DNA from: Pseudomonadota bacterium
GTDB taxonomy: Bacteria > Pseudomonadota > Gammaproteobacteria > Steroidobacterales > Steroidobacteraceae
Reading direction: 5' to 3'
DNA length: 64,000 bases
Assembly: GCA_021792755.1 (NCBI GenBank)
Contig: JAJYUA010000004.1
Coordinates: 62,001-126,000 of the forward strand
The notes under the pieces were generated by a model that was not told where the DNA came from, searched no databases, and saw only the letters and a list, made by a program, of their open reading frames with translations. This document shows, piece by piece, positions 27,183-35,324 of the stretch. The translations under genes were made by a program, and so were the position numbers. The first letter of the stretch is position 1. Every line of letters begins with the position of its first letter.

Positions 27183-27920
27183 ATGACCCGGATCGTACCG
27201 CTCAACAAGCAGGCGCATCGCGATCTGACAGTGGACGGGCGGCCGGCGGCAGAGTACGGGGACAATCAGCACTTCGTGCAGGTGGTGGTCGAGGAGTTCC
27301 CGCATCTGGTGGTGCACTATCCGATCCTGTTCGGCAAGGAGCAGTCCACGGGGCAGTTCTTCTGCGGCGCGATGCTGGGGTTCATCGAGGGCGAGAATCA
27401 GTTTCTGGAGGATTGGCGGCGGGACCCGGAATTCTATCGGCCGCTCAGCCTGCAGCGCGCGCCCTTCTATGCCCACGGACCGGAGCTCGCGATCGATCTC
27501 GATCACCCGCGGGTCAAGGCCGGGGGCGGACAGGGGCTGTTCACCGAGCAAGGCCAGCCGACCCGCTACCTGCAGAGCATCATCTGGGCGTTTCAGGACC
27601 TGCAGCCGGGGATCGAGCGCACCCGGATCTTCATCGCCCGCCTGCTCGAGCTCAATCTGATCGAGCCGGTGGCGATCGAAGCGGAATTCGAGGACGGCAA
27701 TCTGTACAAGTGCGAGGGGCTTTACACGGTCAACAGAGAGGTGCTCTCGGGCATGCCCGATGCCGTGGTGGTGGAGCTGTTCCGGCGCGGGTACCTCACC
27801 CTCATGCAGCTGATGGTCGCCTCCCTCAAGCAGGTGCGCGAGATGGCGCGGACGAAGAATGCGCGCCTGCTGAAGCACACCGAGGGCCTGGCGGGCATGC
27901 GCCAGGGGTCGATGGGCTGA
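27183..27920 (+). CDS. SapC family protein
   Basis: The 245-aa soluble protein has no signal peptide and matches the SapC-like family named after a Caulobacter S-layer-associated protein. Typical segments are VPLNKQAHRDLTV, FPHLVVHYPILFGK, GFIEGENQFL and RARIF-like ERTRIFIARLLELNLIEP. Members occur almost only beside TonB receptors and halogenase-like genes. Their biochemical role is unknown. It starts 13 bases after the halogenase stop and ends 32 bases before the first cupin-like gene. Confidence 0.85.
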   Translation: MTRIVPLNKQAHRDLTVDGRPAAEYGDNQHFVQVVVEEFPHLVVHYPILFGKEQSTGQFFCGAMLGFIEGENQFLEDWRRDPEFYRPLSLQRAPFYAHGPELAIDLDHPRVKAGGGQGLFTEQGQPTRYLQSIIWAFQDLQPGIERTRIFIARLLELNLIEPVAIEAEFEDGNLYKCEGLYTVNREVLSGMPDAVVVELFRRGYLTLMQLMVASLKQVREMARTKNARLLKHTEGLAGMRQGSMG

Positions 27921-27952
27921 GTTTCTGCGCAGCCGGCGATCGAGGCTTCACC

Positions 27953-28972
27953 ATGTCCTTGTCCCCAACCGAGCTCGCCGGCTGCGATCTTTCGGGCCTC
28001 GAGGACTTTCGAGAGCGCGTGCTCGAGGCCGCCCGGCCGGTGGTTCTGCGCGGACTCGTCGCGGACTGGCCCGCCGTTCGGGCCGGGCGCGGCGCGCCTC
28101 GAGATCTGGCGCGGTATCTCGCGACGTTCGATGTCGGATTGCGCGTCGAGGCGTTCCTCGGCGATCGCTGCATCGCGGGCAAGTACTTCTACACACCGGA
28201 CCTGGAGGGCTTCAATTTCGAGCGCCGGACGTTGAAGTTCCTCGAAGCGCTCGCGCTGATGGTCGAGACCATCGAGCAGCCGCAGGCGCAGACGATCTAC
28301 GTGGGCTCGGTGCCGGTGGCCGAGTGCATGCCGGGCTTCGCGGCCGCCAACCGGGTTTCACTGTTGCCTGCGAGCGTGCCGGCGCGGATCTGGATCGGTC
28401 ATCCCTCCAACGTGTCGAGCCATTACGACACCTTCGACAATCTCGCGTGCGTGATCGGCGGCCGCCGCCGCTTTACGCTGTATGCGCCGGAGCACATCGG
28501 CAAGCTCTACGTGGGGCCCATCGACCACACGATGGCGGGCCCGCCGGTGAGCCTCGCCGCCTCGGCGGAGCCGGGCTGCGCCGAACGGTATCCGCTGTTC
28601 GAGTCGATCCGGGAGCAGGCGCTGGTCGCCGAGCTCGAGCCGGGGGATGCGCTGTACCTACCCAAGCTCTGGTGGCATCAGGTCGAATCCACCGCGCCGT
28701 TCAACGTGATGGTCAACCACTGGTGGGACGCGTTCAGCGCAGGACCGGACGCTCCCTATACCAGCCTGCTCTACGCCATGATCACGATCGCGGAGCGCCC
28801 ATTCGCGGAACGTCAGGCGTGGAAGGCATTCTTCGAGCACTTCGTGTTCCGCACCCACGGCCATCCGCTCGCGCACCTGCCGCCGCAGCAGCACGGTTTG
28901 CTGGGTCCGCTGAAACCGGACAACTACGGGCGCATCCGCGCCGGAATCATGCGGATGATGCGGGGCGGCTGA
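27953..28972 (+). CDS. Cupin-like (JmjC-type) oxygenase family protein, first copy
   Basis: The 339-aa protein resembles the Cupin_8/JmjC Fe(II)- and 2-oxoglutarate-dependent dioxygenases (factor-inhibiting-HIF type). The N-terminal RPVVLRGLVADWP is the usual family opening. The metal-binding triad is visible as SHYDTFDN (His and Asp) and LPKLWWHQVES (second His). The preceding GDALYLP fits the last jelly-roll strands. The ATG gives the full family N-terminus. Hydroxylation of an amino-acid side chain of a partner protein is a reasonable but unproven role. Confidence 0.85.
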   Translation: MSLSPTELAGCDLSGLEDFRERVLEAARPVVLRGLVADWPAVRAGRGAPRDLARYLATFDVGLRVEAFLGDRCIAGKYFYTPDLEGFNFERRTLKFLEALALMVETIEQPQAQTIYVGSVPVAECMPGFAAANRVSLLPASVPARIWIGHPSNVSSHYDTFDNLACVIGGRRRFTLYAPEHIGKLYVGPIDHTMAGPPVSLAASAEPGCAERYPLFESIREQALVAELEPGDALYLPKLWWHQVESTAPFNVMVNHWWDAFSAGPDAPYTSLLYAMITIAERPFAERQAWKAFFEHFVFRTHGHPLAHLPPQQHGLLGPLKPDNYGRIRAGIMRMMRGG

Positions 28973-29057
28973 TCGGGTCGCAATTGCCGCCCGATTGCGC
29001 GGGCGGGCGCTCGACGGTGAGCAGAGGCCCGCCGGGCACGTCAGAGGGGGTGGCGAA

Positions 29058-30167
29058 ATGGCGATGACGGATTCCTTGCAATATGACTCGCTCGCGAAGA
29101 CGCGCGAATGGCGCGATGTCACCCTTGGGACGCTGCGCGGGCAGATCATCCCCGCCGACAGACCGGCGGTTCTGAGGGGCGTGGTCGAGCACTGGCCGAT
29201 CGTGCGCGCCGCCGCCGAGTCCCCCGAGGCGCTGAGCGAGTACATCCGCGCACGCGACTGCGGCCGTCCGATCCGCGTCATGGTCGGGCAGCCGGAGATC
29301 CGGGGCGTCTATTTCTTCCGCGACGACATGAGCGGATTGAACTTCGAGCAGGTCTACCGTCCGACCCACGAGATTCTCGCAAGCATTCTCGACTATCGCG
29401 ATCACCCGAATCCGCCATCGCTCTATACGGGCGCGACAGCGCTCGAGCACACGCTGCCGCAGATGGCCCGGGAATGCCCGCTCGGCATCCTGGACAAGCC
29501 GGCGCAACCGAGAATGTGGCTCGGCAATGCGGTGAGCGCGGCAACACACTACGACAACCTGGACGGCATAAACTGCATGGTCGCCGGCCGCAAACGCTTC
29601 ATTTTCTTTCCGCCGGATCAGCTGCCGAACCTCTATGTCGGACCGCTCGAGCTCGGGCCCGGAGGGCAGCCGACGAGCCTGGTGAAGGTCTCGGCGCCCG
29701 ATCTGGAGCGTTACCCCCGCTTCGCGCAGGCCCTGGCGGTGGCGGAAACGGCCGAGCTCGGGCCCGGGGACGCGATCTTCATCCCGAACCTCTGGTGGCA
29801 CAACGTCGAGTCGCTCGAGCCGCTGAACCTGTCGGTGAATTTCTGGTGGTACGACGCGCTCGATGACTGGGCGGCCGAGCCGTTCGCGGCCCTGGCGCAC
29901 GCCTTGCTCGCGCTCTGCCCGTTACCGCAGAGCCGGCGCGAGATCTGGCGCATGATGTTCGAGCATTACGTGTTCCGCTCCGGCGGCGACCCGGTTCCCT
30001 ATCTGCCGCCGGACCGGCGCGGGATGCTGGGCGAGATGACGCCCGCACTGCAGGACCACATGCGCTCGCAGCTGATTCGTTCGCTCACCAAGAGCATGCC
30101 GAGCGCGCTCGGGGAGCCGATCCGCCGTCTGTTGTGGGCGGCACGCGGGCGCTTTGGCACGCAGTGA
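29058..30167 (+). CDS. Cupin-like (JmjC-type) oxygenase family protein, second copy
   Basis: A 369-aa paralogue of the preceding gene. It has RPAVLRGVVEHWP at the N-terminus, the metal ligands in ATHYDNLDG (His, Asp) and FIPNLWWHNVES (His), and a longer helical C-terminus. GAGGGGG stands 7 bases before the ATG; a second ATG two codons later is possible. The two copies are clearly diverged, which suggests different substrates rather than recent duplication. It is the last gene of the receptor operon and is convergent with xylA, 21 bases away. Confidence 0.85.
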   Translation: MAMTDSLQYDSLAKTREWRDVTLGTLRGQIIPADRPAVLRGVVEHWPIVRAAAESPEALSEYIRARDCGRPIRVMVGQPEIRGVYFFRDDMSGLNFEQVYRPTHEILASILDYRDHPNPPSLYTGATALEHTLPQMARECPLGILDKPAQPRMWLGNAVSAATHYDNLDGINCMVAGRKRFIFFPPDQLPNLYVGPLELGPGGQPTSLVKVSAPDLERYPRFAQALAVAETAELGPGDAIFIPNLWWHNVESLEPLNLSVNFWWYDALDDWAAEPFAALAHALLALCPLPQSRREIWRMMFEHYVFRSGGDPVPYLPPDRRGMLGEMTPALQDHMRSQLIRSLTKSMPSALGEPIRRLLWAARGRFGTQ

Positions 30168-30188
30168 TTCAAGTGCCCAATGGCAGGC

Positions 30189-31505
30189 TCAGTGCCTGCA
30201 GTGCCGTGCCACCAGGCTCTCGGCGAGCTCCTGGTGACCGGAGCGGGAAACGGGCTGAAAGTCCCCGGCCGTGGCGAGATCGGCGATGCCGGCCAGGTCG
30301 AGCGCGCCGCTTTCGATCCGCTGGCCAAGCTCGCCGTTCCAGCCTTGGTAGCGCTCCGCCTTCAGCCGTGCCAGCTTGCGCTCGGTCACGACATCGGCGG
30401 CGGCAAGCAACGCGCGCGCCAGGGTGTCGATGCCGCCGATGTGCGCCACGTACAGGTCGAGAGGGTCCACGGACTGACGGCGCAGCTTCGCGTCGAAGTT
30501 GAATCCGCCGGTGCTGAAGCCGCCGTTCTCTATGAGCGACAGGAACGCCGGAACGAGCTCCTGGGCGTTGTTCGGGAACTGATCGGTGTCCCAGCCGTTG
30601 CGCGGGTCGCCGCGGTTGATATCGATGGAGCCGAAGATGCCGTAGGCGAGGGCGGCGGCGACCTCGTGCTCGAAGTCGAGGCCGGCCAGGGTGGCGTGGT
30701 TCACCTCGATGTTCACCCTGACGTCCTGCGCCAATCCGTAGCGCTGCAGGAAGGCGTAGACGGCGGCGACGTCGCGGTCGTACTGGTGCTTGGTCGGCTC
30801 GAAGGGCTTGGGCTCGACGAGGATGGTGCCTTTGAAGCCGATGCGGTGTTTGTGCTCGACCACCAGGGAGAGAAATCGTCCGTAGTGATCGAGCTCGCGC
30901 TTCAGGTCGGTGTTGAGCAGCGAGTCATAGCCCTCGCGTCCGCCCCAGAGCACGTAGTTTTCTCCTCCGAGCCGATGGGTGGCCTCCAGGCAGGCGCGCA
31001 CCTGCGCGGCCGCCCATGCGAACACCTGCGGGTCGGCGCTGGTCGGTCCGCCGCCGGCATAGCGCGGGTGGCTGAACAGGTTCGCCGTGCCCCAGAGGAG
31101 CTTCATCCCCGTGGCGGCCATCCTCTGCTGCATCCGCTCCTCGATCGCCTTCAAGTTGCGATCGTGCTCTTTGAGCGTCGTGGCGGTGGCCATCGCGTCG
31201 ATGTCGTGGAACGTGAAGTACGGCACGCCGAGCCGCGAGAGGAAGTCGAAAGCGGCCTCGAGCTTCTCCTCCGCCATGGCCTGGGTGATCGTGGCGCCGA
31301 GCCAGGGCCGCGGCAGCGTGCCGGCGCCGAAGATGTCCTGTCCCGGCCAGTTGAACGAGTGCCAGTAGCACACGGCGCAGCGCAGCCACTCCTGCATGGG
31401 CTTGCCGAGCACTTTGCGATCCTTGTCGTAGACGCGGAAGGCATACTCACTCGAGGACTCCGGACCCTCGAAGCGAACCGGTGCGATGTTGGAAAACAGA
31501 CTCAT
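30189..31505 (-). CDS. xylA: Xylose isomerase
   Basis: XylA converts D-xylose to D-xylulose in the cytoplasm. The 438-aa product matches the length of class II bacterial enzymes (E. coli 440). Visible signatures are FTFHDIDAMA (catalytic His-Asp), ENYVLWGGREGYDSLLNTD, GTILVEPKPFEPTKHQYDRD (metal Glu and His) and IDINRGDPRNGWDTDQFP (metal-binding Asp residues). The ATG overlaps the xylB stop on the minus strand as ATGA, so xylB-xylA is one translationally coupled operon, with kinase first. Confidence 0.96.
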   Translation of the reverse strand: MSLFSNIAPVRFEGPESSSEYAFRVYDKDRKVLGKPMQEWLRCAVCYWHSFNWPGQDIFGAGTLPRPWLGATITQAMAEEKLEAAFDFLSRLGVPYFTFHDIDAMATATTLKEHDRNLKAIEERMQQRMAATGMKLLWGTANLFSHPRYAGGGPTSADPQVFAWAAAQVRACLEATHRLGGENYVLWGGREGYDSLLNTDLKRELDHYGRFLSLVVEHKHRIGFKGTILVEPKPFEPTKHQYDRDVAAVYAFLQRYGLAQDVRVNIEVNHATLAGLDFEHEVAAALAYGIFGSIDINRGDPRNGWDTDQFPNNAQELVPAFLSLIENGGFSTGGFNFDAKLRRQSVDPLDLYVAHIGGIDTLARALLAAADVVTERKLARLKAERYQGWNGELGQRIESGALDLAGIADLATAGDFQPVSRSGHQELAESLVARHCRH

Positions 31506-32962
31506 GAGGAAAACTCCACGAAAGCGGTCTTCAGATCCCGATACAGGCGTTGGAAGGTTCGGCGGCGGCCGGCGAGAAGCGAGGACAGCGCGGCCTCGGG
31601 CGCCACCACGCGCTCCACCGGCGGGGCGGCGCACACGGCCTCCTCGGGCTCCCCGGCCGCCAGGCGCGCGAGCCGGGCCGCGCCGAGTGCGGCTCCGACC
31701 TCGCCTGCGGAGCGGTACGTGAGCGGCCGGCGCAGCGCCGCGGCGATGAGGCGGCCCCAGTAAGGCAGGCGCGCGCCGCCGCCGGTGACGCTGATGTCCC
31801 CCACCTGATCGCCCTCCTCGGTGAGCACGTCGAGGCCGTCCGCGAATGCCAGGGCGACCCCTTCGAGGACCGCCCCGGCGAGCTCCGCCGCGGTGCAATC
31901 CGGGCGCAGCCCGAAGAACACGCCGCGCGCGTGCGGATCGTTGTGAGGCGTGCGCTCGCCGGTGAGATAGGGCAAAAAGAGCGGCGAGTGACGATGCAGG
32001 CCGTGTGCCTCGGCCCGCTTCACCAGGCCCGGCAGGTCCTCGGCGCAGCCGACGGTGTGCGCAATCCAGTCAAGCGTGCTCGCCGCGCTCAGCATCACCG
32101 ACATCTGGTGCCAGCGCTCCGGCAGGCAGTGACAGAACGCATGCACGGCGCGCTGCGGATTCGGCCGGAAGCGCTCCGTCACCACGAACAGCACGCCCGA
32201 GGTGCCGAGCGACAGGAAAGCCTGCCCCGGCCTCACCACACCGAGGCCCACCGCGCTTGCGGCGTTGTCGCCGCCGCCGCCCGCGACGAGGGCGCGCGGC
32301 AGGCCGAGCGCCTCGGCGGCGTGCGCGGTCAGCGTTCCGGAGGGGCTCGAGCCCTCGACGAGCCGCGGCATGTGCGCGCGCGTGAGATCGGTCGCGGCCA
32401 GCATCGCATCCGACCATTGCCGCCGGCCGACATCGAGCCAGCCCGTGCCGGAGGCATCGGACATATCGCTGACTCTCTCGCCGGTCAGGCGCAGCCGGAC
32501 ATAGTCTTTCGGCAGCAGCACGTGCGCGATGCGGCGGAAGATCTCGGGCTCGTGGCGGGCCACCCACAGCAGCTTCGGTGCGGTGAATCCCGGCATCATG
32601 ATGTTGCCGGTGATCGCGCGCGCGGCGCTCTCGCGCCGCTCGAGCTCCAGGCACTGCGGTGCCGAGCGGCCATCGTTCCACAGAATGGCCGGGCGCAGCG
32701 GCCGATCGTGTGCGTCGAGCATTGTCGCGCCATGCATCTGACCCGACAGTCCGATGGCGCGCACCCCGGCACGCGCGCCCTTGGGCAGCATCGCGACGGC
32801 GTGCACCGTGGCCTGCCACCAGGCTTGCGGGTCCTGCTCCGAGAAGCCGGGAGACGGTCGGCTCACTTCGAGCGAACAGGCGCCCTGGGCCAGGAGGCCG
32901 CCGTGCGCATCGAGAAGCACCGCCTTGACGCTGGAGGTGCCGATGTCGATACCGAGGTACAG
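31502..32962 (-). CDS. xylB: Xylulokinase, probable CTG start
   Basis: XylB phosphorylates D-xylulose to xylulose 5-phosphate. FGGY-kinase features are the N-terminal YLGIDIGTSSVKAVLL phosphate loop, SGQMHGATMLD, the catalytic-base region MSDASGTGWLDV, FLSLGTSGV and VTGGGARLPYWG. The first ordinary start (GTG at 32920) falls inside the phosphate loop and would delete it. Upstream in frame there is no ATG, GTG or TTG back to the promoter. A CTG at 32962-32960 gives HLYLGIDIGTS-like family length (486 aa; E. coli 484) and has GGGAG 8 bases before it. A CTG start is therefore inferred; a sequencing error is the alternative. Confidence 0.9.
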   Translation of the reverse strand: MYLGIDIGTSSVKAVLLDAHGGLLAQGACSLEVSRPSPGFSEQDPQAWWQATVHAVAMLPKGARAGVRAIGLSGQMHGATMLDAHDRPLRPAILWNDGRSAPQCLELERRESAARAITGNIMMPGFTAPKLLWVARHEPEIFRRIAHVLLPKDYVRLRLTGERVSDMSDASGTGWLDVGRRQWSDAMLAATDLTRAHMPRLVEGSSPSGTLTAHAAEALGLPRALVAGGGGDNAASAVGLGVVRPGQAFLSLGTSGVLFVVTERFRPNPQRAVHAFCHCLPERWHQMSVMLSAASTLDWIAHTVGCAEDLPGLVKRAEAHGLHRHSPLFLPYLTGERTPHNDPHARGVFFGLRPDCTAAELAGAVLEGVALAFADGLDVLTEEGDQVGDISVTGGGARLPYWGRLIAAALRRPLTYRSAGEVGAALGAARLARLAAGEPEEAVCAAPPVERVVAPEAALSSLLAGRRRTFQRLYRDLKTAFVEFSS

Positions 32963-32996
32963 GTGTGCTGCTCCCGTGCAATGAGGGATTTCATCG

Positions 32997-33026
32997 ATGG
33001 TAGCGGTATCATCGCTCGACTGTCAA
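32997..33026 (-). promoter_or_regulatory. Promoter of xylBA
   Basis: On the minus strand, TTGACA (33026-33021), an 18-base spacer and TACCAT (33002-32997). The -10 box is buried in the operator at 32998-33011, so a bound repressor would exclude RNA polymerase. Confidence 0.6.
32998..33011 (-). promoter_or_regulatory. LacI-type operator, TGGTAGCGGTATCA
   Basis: A 14-of-14 match, overlapping the xylBA -10 box and 36 bases upstream of the proposed CTG start. Confidence 0.75.
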
Positions 33027-33261
33027 TGGCCTCGGAGCGCACGCCTCTCATTATGTCAACGGATGCGCCGGCGGCGTCACGGGCGGCGGGCAGCCGTGGC
33101 GGCAGGCGGGCGGACCGCACGGCGGCGAGGCGGAGCCTGCGAGCCGCCTGCGGGCACGGCCCCCGAGGCGAGACTGCGCGCCATGGCGAGCGCGCGCACC
33201 CGGTCGGGGCGTGAAACGCGGGAAGGCGACGCGATCTTGCCCCTGGCGCCGTGATTTGAAA

Positions 33262-33275
33262 GGGTAGCGATAGCA
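33262..33275 (+). promoter_or_regulatory. LacI-type operator, GGGTAGCGATAGCA
   Basis: A 12-of-14 match, preceded directly by TTGAAA (33256-33261). It may be an auxiliary site; its centre is 86 bases from that of the next copy, compatible with looping. Confidence 0.4.
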
Positions 33276-33333
33276 CGCCCGGAGCGCTCCGTGCGCCGGC
33301 GTGCTGACGAGGCGAGTGCCGCCGGAGCGGAAA

Positions 33334-33362
33334 TTGCCAAGGCAAAATGGGAGCGCTATCAT
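33334..33362 (+). promoter_or_regulatory. Promoter of the secreted-protein operon
   Basis: TTGCCA (33334-33339), a 17-base spacer and TATCAT (33357-33362). The -10 box overlaps the operator at 33348-33361. Confidence 0.55.
33348..33361 (+). promoter_or_regulatory. LacI-type operator, TGGGAGCGCTATCA
   Basis: A 13-of-14 match lying across the spacer and -10 box, 59 bases before the TTG start of the downstream gene. Confidence 0.65.
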
Positions 33363-33419
33363 GCCGCCGACGATGTAACAGCCGGCTCTCGATGTCCGAT
33401 CGCCAGGTAGGGGGGAAGC

Positions 33420-35324
33420 TTGAAAGGCAGACTTTGGCTCGCAGCGCTCGCCTTTTTGCTGGCGACCGCCCCGTGTTGGGCCGCACCCCGGCCGTACAGG
33501 AACTTCAAGGTCACGGTCTACATTCCCGTGCGCGTCGTGAGGCGCATGGCGAGCGATCCGGCGTGGATGCGCTCGAGCTGGAAGACGATCAGCGCGGCGC
33601 TGCATGTCGATCAGGTGTTCATCGAGAGTTATCGGGCCGGGGTGAGCGCCGACGGCGCGCAGCTCGATCGAGTCAAGCGCTTCTTTCTCGCCCACGGCGT
33701 CGCGGTCGCCGGCGGCATGGCGATGCTCGCTGCGGGCGGGGACGGGCAGATCCGCACTCTCGATTACGCGCTGCCGCAGGACCGCGCGCTCGCGCGGCGA
33801 ATGTCGGCGCTCACGGCGCGGCACTTCAACGAGTTCATCCTCGATGACCTGTATTTCTTCAACACCAAGAGCGATGCGGATATCGCCGCCAAGGGTGCGC
33901 GCACGTGGGCGCAATACCGCATGCAGACCATGGACTGGGTGTCGCGCAACCTCATCCTCAAGCCCGCCCGGGCGGCCAACCCGCGGGTGCGGGTCATCAT
34001 CAAGTTCCCGAACTTCTACCCTTCCTTCCAGGGGATGGGATTTGACCTCGAGAGCGAGCCGAAGATCTTTGGGCAGATCTGGACCGGGGACGAGACGCGC
34101 TATGCGCCCACCACCGATCAACAGCTGCTGCCTTACGAGAGCTACGAGATCTTCCGCTACTTCGAGAACATCGCCCCGGGCAGGAACGGTGGCGGCTGGG
34201 TCGACCCGATCGCGATGCATGATCTCGACCGCTATGCCGAGCAGCTCTGGGACACGATCCTCGCCAGGGCGCCGGCGATCAACCTGTTCGAGTACTCGAG
34301 CCTGCTCAGGATCGCCAATCCGAAGAACCGCGCCGCCTGGCGGGATCTGCCGACCACGTTCAACTACTGGCGGATGATGAAGAAGTGCTGCGGTGTTCCC
34401 GGTACCTCGGGCTTCAAGTATCCGCGGCTCGCCAACGTGGCCGCCTACGCGCTGCGCCAGGTCGATCGGATCGCGGGCCACCTCGGGGAGCCGCGGGGCC
34501 TTGCCACCTACCGGCCGCTCGACTCCAGCGGCGAGGACTTCCTGCCCGAGATGCTCGGCATGATCGGCGTACCGATCGAAATGTATCCGCATTGGCCGAA
34601 GGCCCACACCGTGCTGCTGACGGAAGCGGCGCGACAGGATCCGCGCATCGTCGCGCAGATAGAGTCGCACCTGCTCGCCGGCGATCGGGTGATCATCACC
34701 TCGGGCCTGCTGCGCGTGCTGCAGAAGCGTGGGTTCGGCCAGGTCACCGACATGCGCGTCACCCATTCGATCGCCGCGCCCACCCGCTATGTGCAGGGCT
34801 ACGGTTTCGGCGCCGGCACGATGATCGGCAAGAGCCGCCCGATCCTCTTCCCGCTGATTCACTTCTATACCAACGAGGACTGGGCCGTGATACGCGGACT
34901 CGACGACGACGGCGGCGTGCCGCTGCTGCTGATGGACCACTATGGCAAGGGCGAGCTGTACGTGCTCGATGTTCCCGAAGAGCAGAACGATTTCTACTCT
35001 CTGCCGCCGCGGGTGCTCGATGCGCTCAGGCGCTATCTCACCCCGGGGCTGCCGCGGCTTGCCGGACCGGCGCGGGTCAGCCTGTTCGAATACGACAACG
35101 GCGCTCTGGTGCTCGAGTCCTACCGCAACCACCCGGTTGCCGTGCGCGTGATCGATCGATCGGCCCACCTCGAGGACCTCGACAACGGCGTGGAATTGAG
35201 CGGAGAGCCGGTGGCCGCGGTACGGTTTGACGGCGGCGGCGCTCGGGCGGGCGCGTCGCGCGAATACGGCTACGAGCTTCGGGTCGAGCCGCACAGCCTC
35301 CTCGCCTTGGGGGTACGGTCGTGA
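33420..35324 (+). CDS. Secreted protein, possible unrecognised glycoside hydrolase
   Basis: I do not recognise this 634-aa protein as a named family. It begins at TTG with GGGGGA just upstream and has a signal peptide ending in CWAAP (near residue 22). The first 380 residues alternate strands and helices like a TIM barrel, with acidic strand ends typical of sugar hydrolases: FIESYRAG, FNEFILDDLYFF (Asp142, Asp143), VIIKFPNFYP, IWTGDETRY (Asp224, Glu225) and INLFEYSS. The next part (about 400-470: AHTVLLTEAARQDPRI, GDRVIITSGLL) looks like the glutamine-amidotransferase-like domain of GH42-type enzymes, then a beta-rich C-terminus. It overlaps the SGNH gene (GTGA) and lies under the xylose-type operator. 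Confidence 0.6.
   Translation: MKGRLWLAALAFLLATAPCWAAPRPYRNFKVTVYIPVRVVRRMASDPAWMRSSWKTISAALHVDQVFIESYRAGVSADGAQLDRVKRFFLAHGVAVAGGMAMLAAGGDGQIRTLDYALPQDRALARRMSALTARHFNEFILDDLYFFNTKSDADIAAKGARTWAQYRMQTMDWVSRNLILKPARAANPRVRVIIKFPNFYPSFQGMGFDLESEPKIFGQIWTGDETRYAPTTDQQLLPYESYEIFRYFENIAPGRNGGGWVDPIAMHDLDRYAEQLWDTILARAPAINLFEYSSLLRIANPKNRAAWRDLPTTFNYWRMMKKCCGVPGTSGFKYPRLANVAAYALRQVDRIAGHLGEPRGLATYRPLDSSGEDFLPEMLGMIGVPIEMYPHWPKAHTVLLTEAARQDPRIVAQIESHLLAGDRVIITSGLLRVLQKRGFGQVTDMRVTHSIAAPTRYVQGYGFGAGTMIGKSRPILFPLIHFYTNEDWAVIRGLDDDGGVPLLLMDHYGKGELYVLDVPEEQNDFYSLPPRVLDALRRYLTPGLPRLAGPARVSLFEYDNGALVLESYRNHPVAVRVIDRSAHLEDLDNGVELSGEPVAAVRFDGGGARAGASREYGYELRVEPHSLLALGVRS

Larger units (their letters stand above)
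33012..33419. other. Divergent intergenic region, xylBA / secreted-protein operon
   Basis: 408 bases between divergent units. They contain the xylBA -35 box, two further operator copies (33262-33275 and 33348-33361) and a promoter for the rightward operon. The GC-rich 33060-33240 part shows nothing recognisable. Confidence 0.55.

Noticed and set aside
30183-30199. A terminator hairpin (GCAGGC/GCCTGC) between the second cupin-like gene and xylA
   Set aside because: The six-base stem lies partly inside the end of xylA, with no T tract on either strand.
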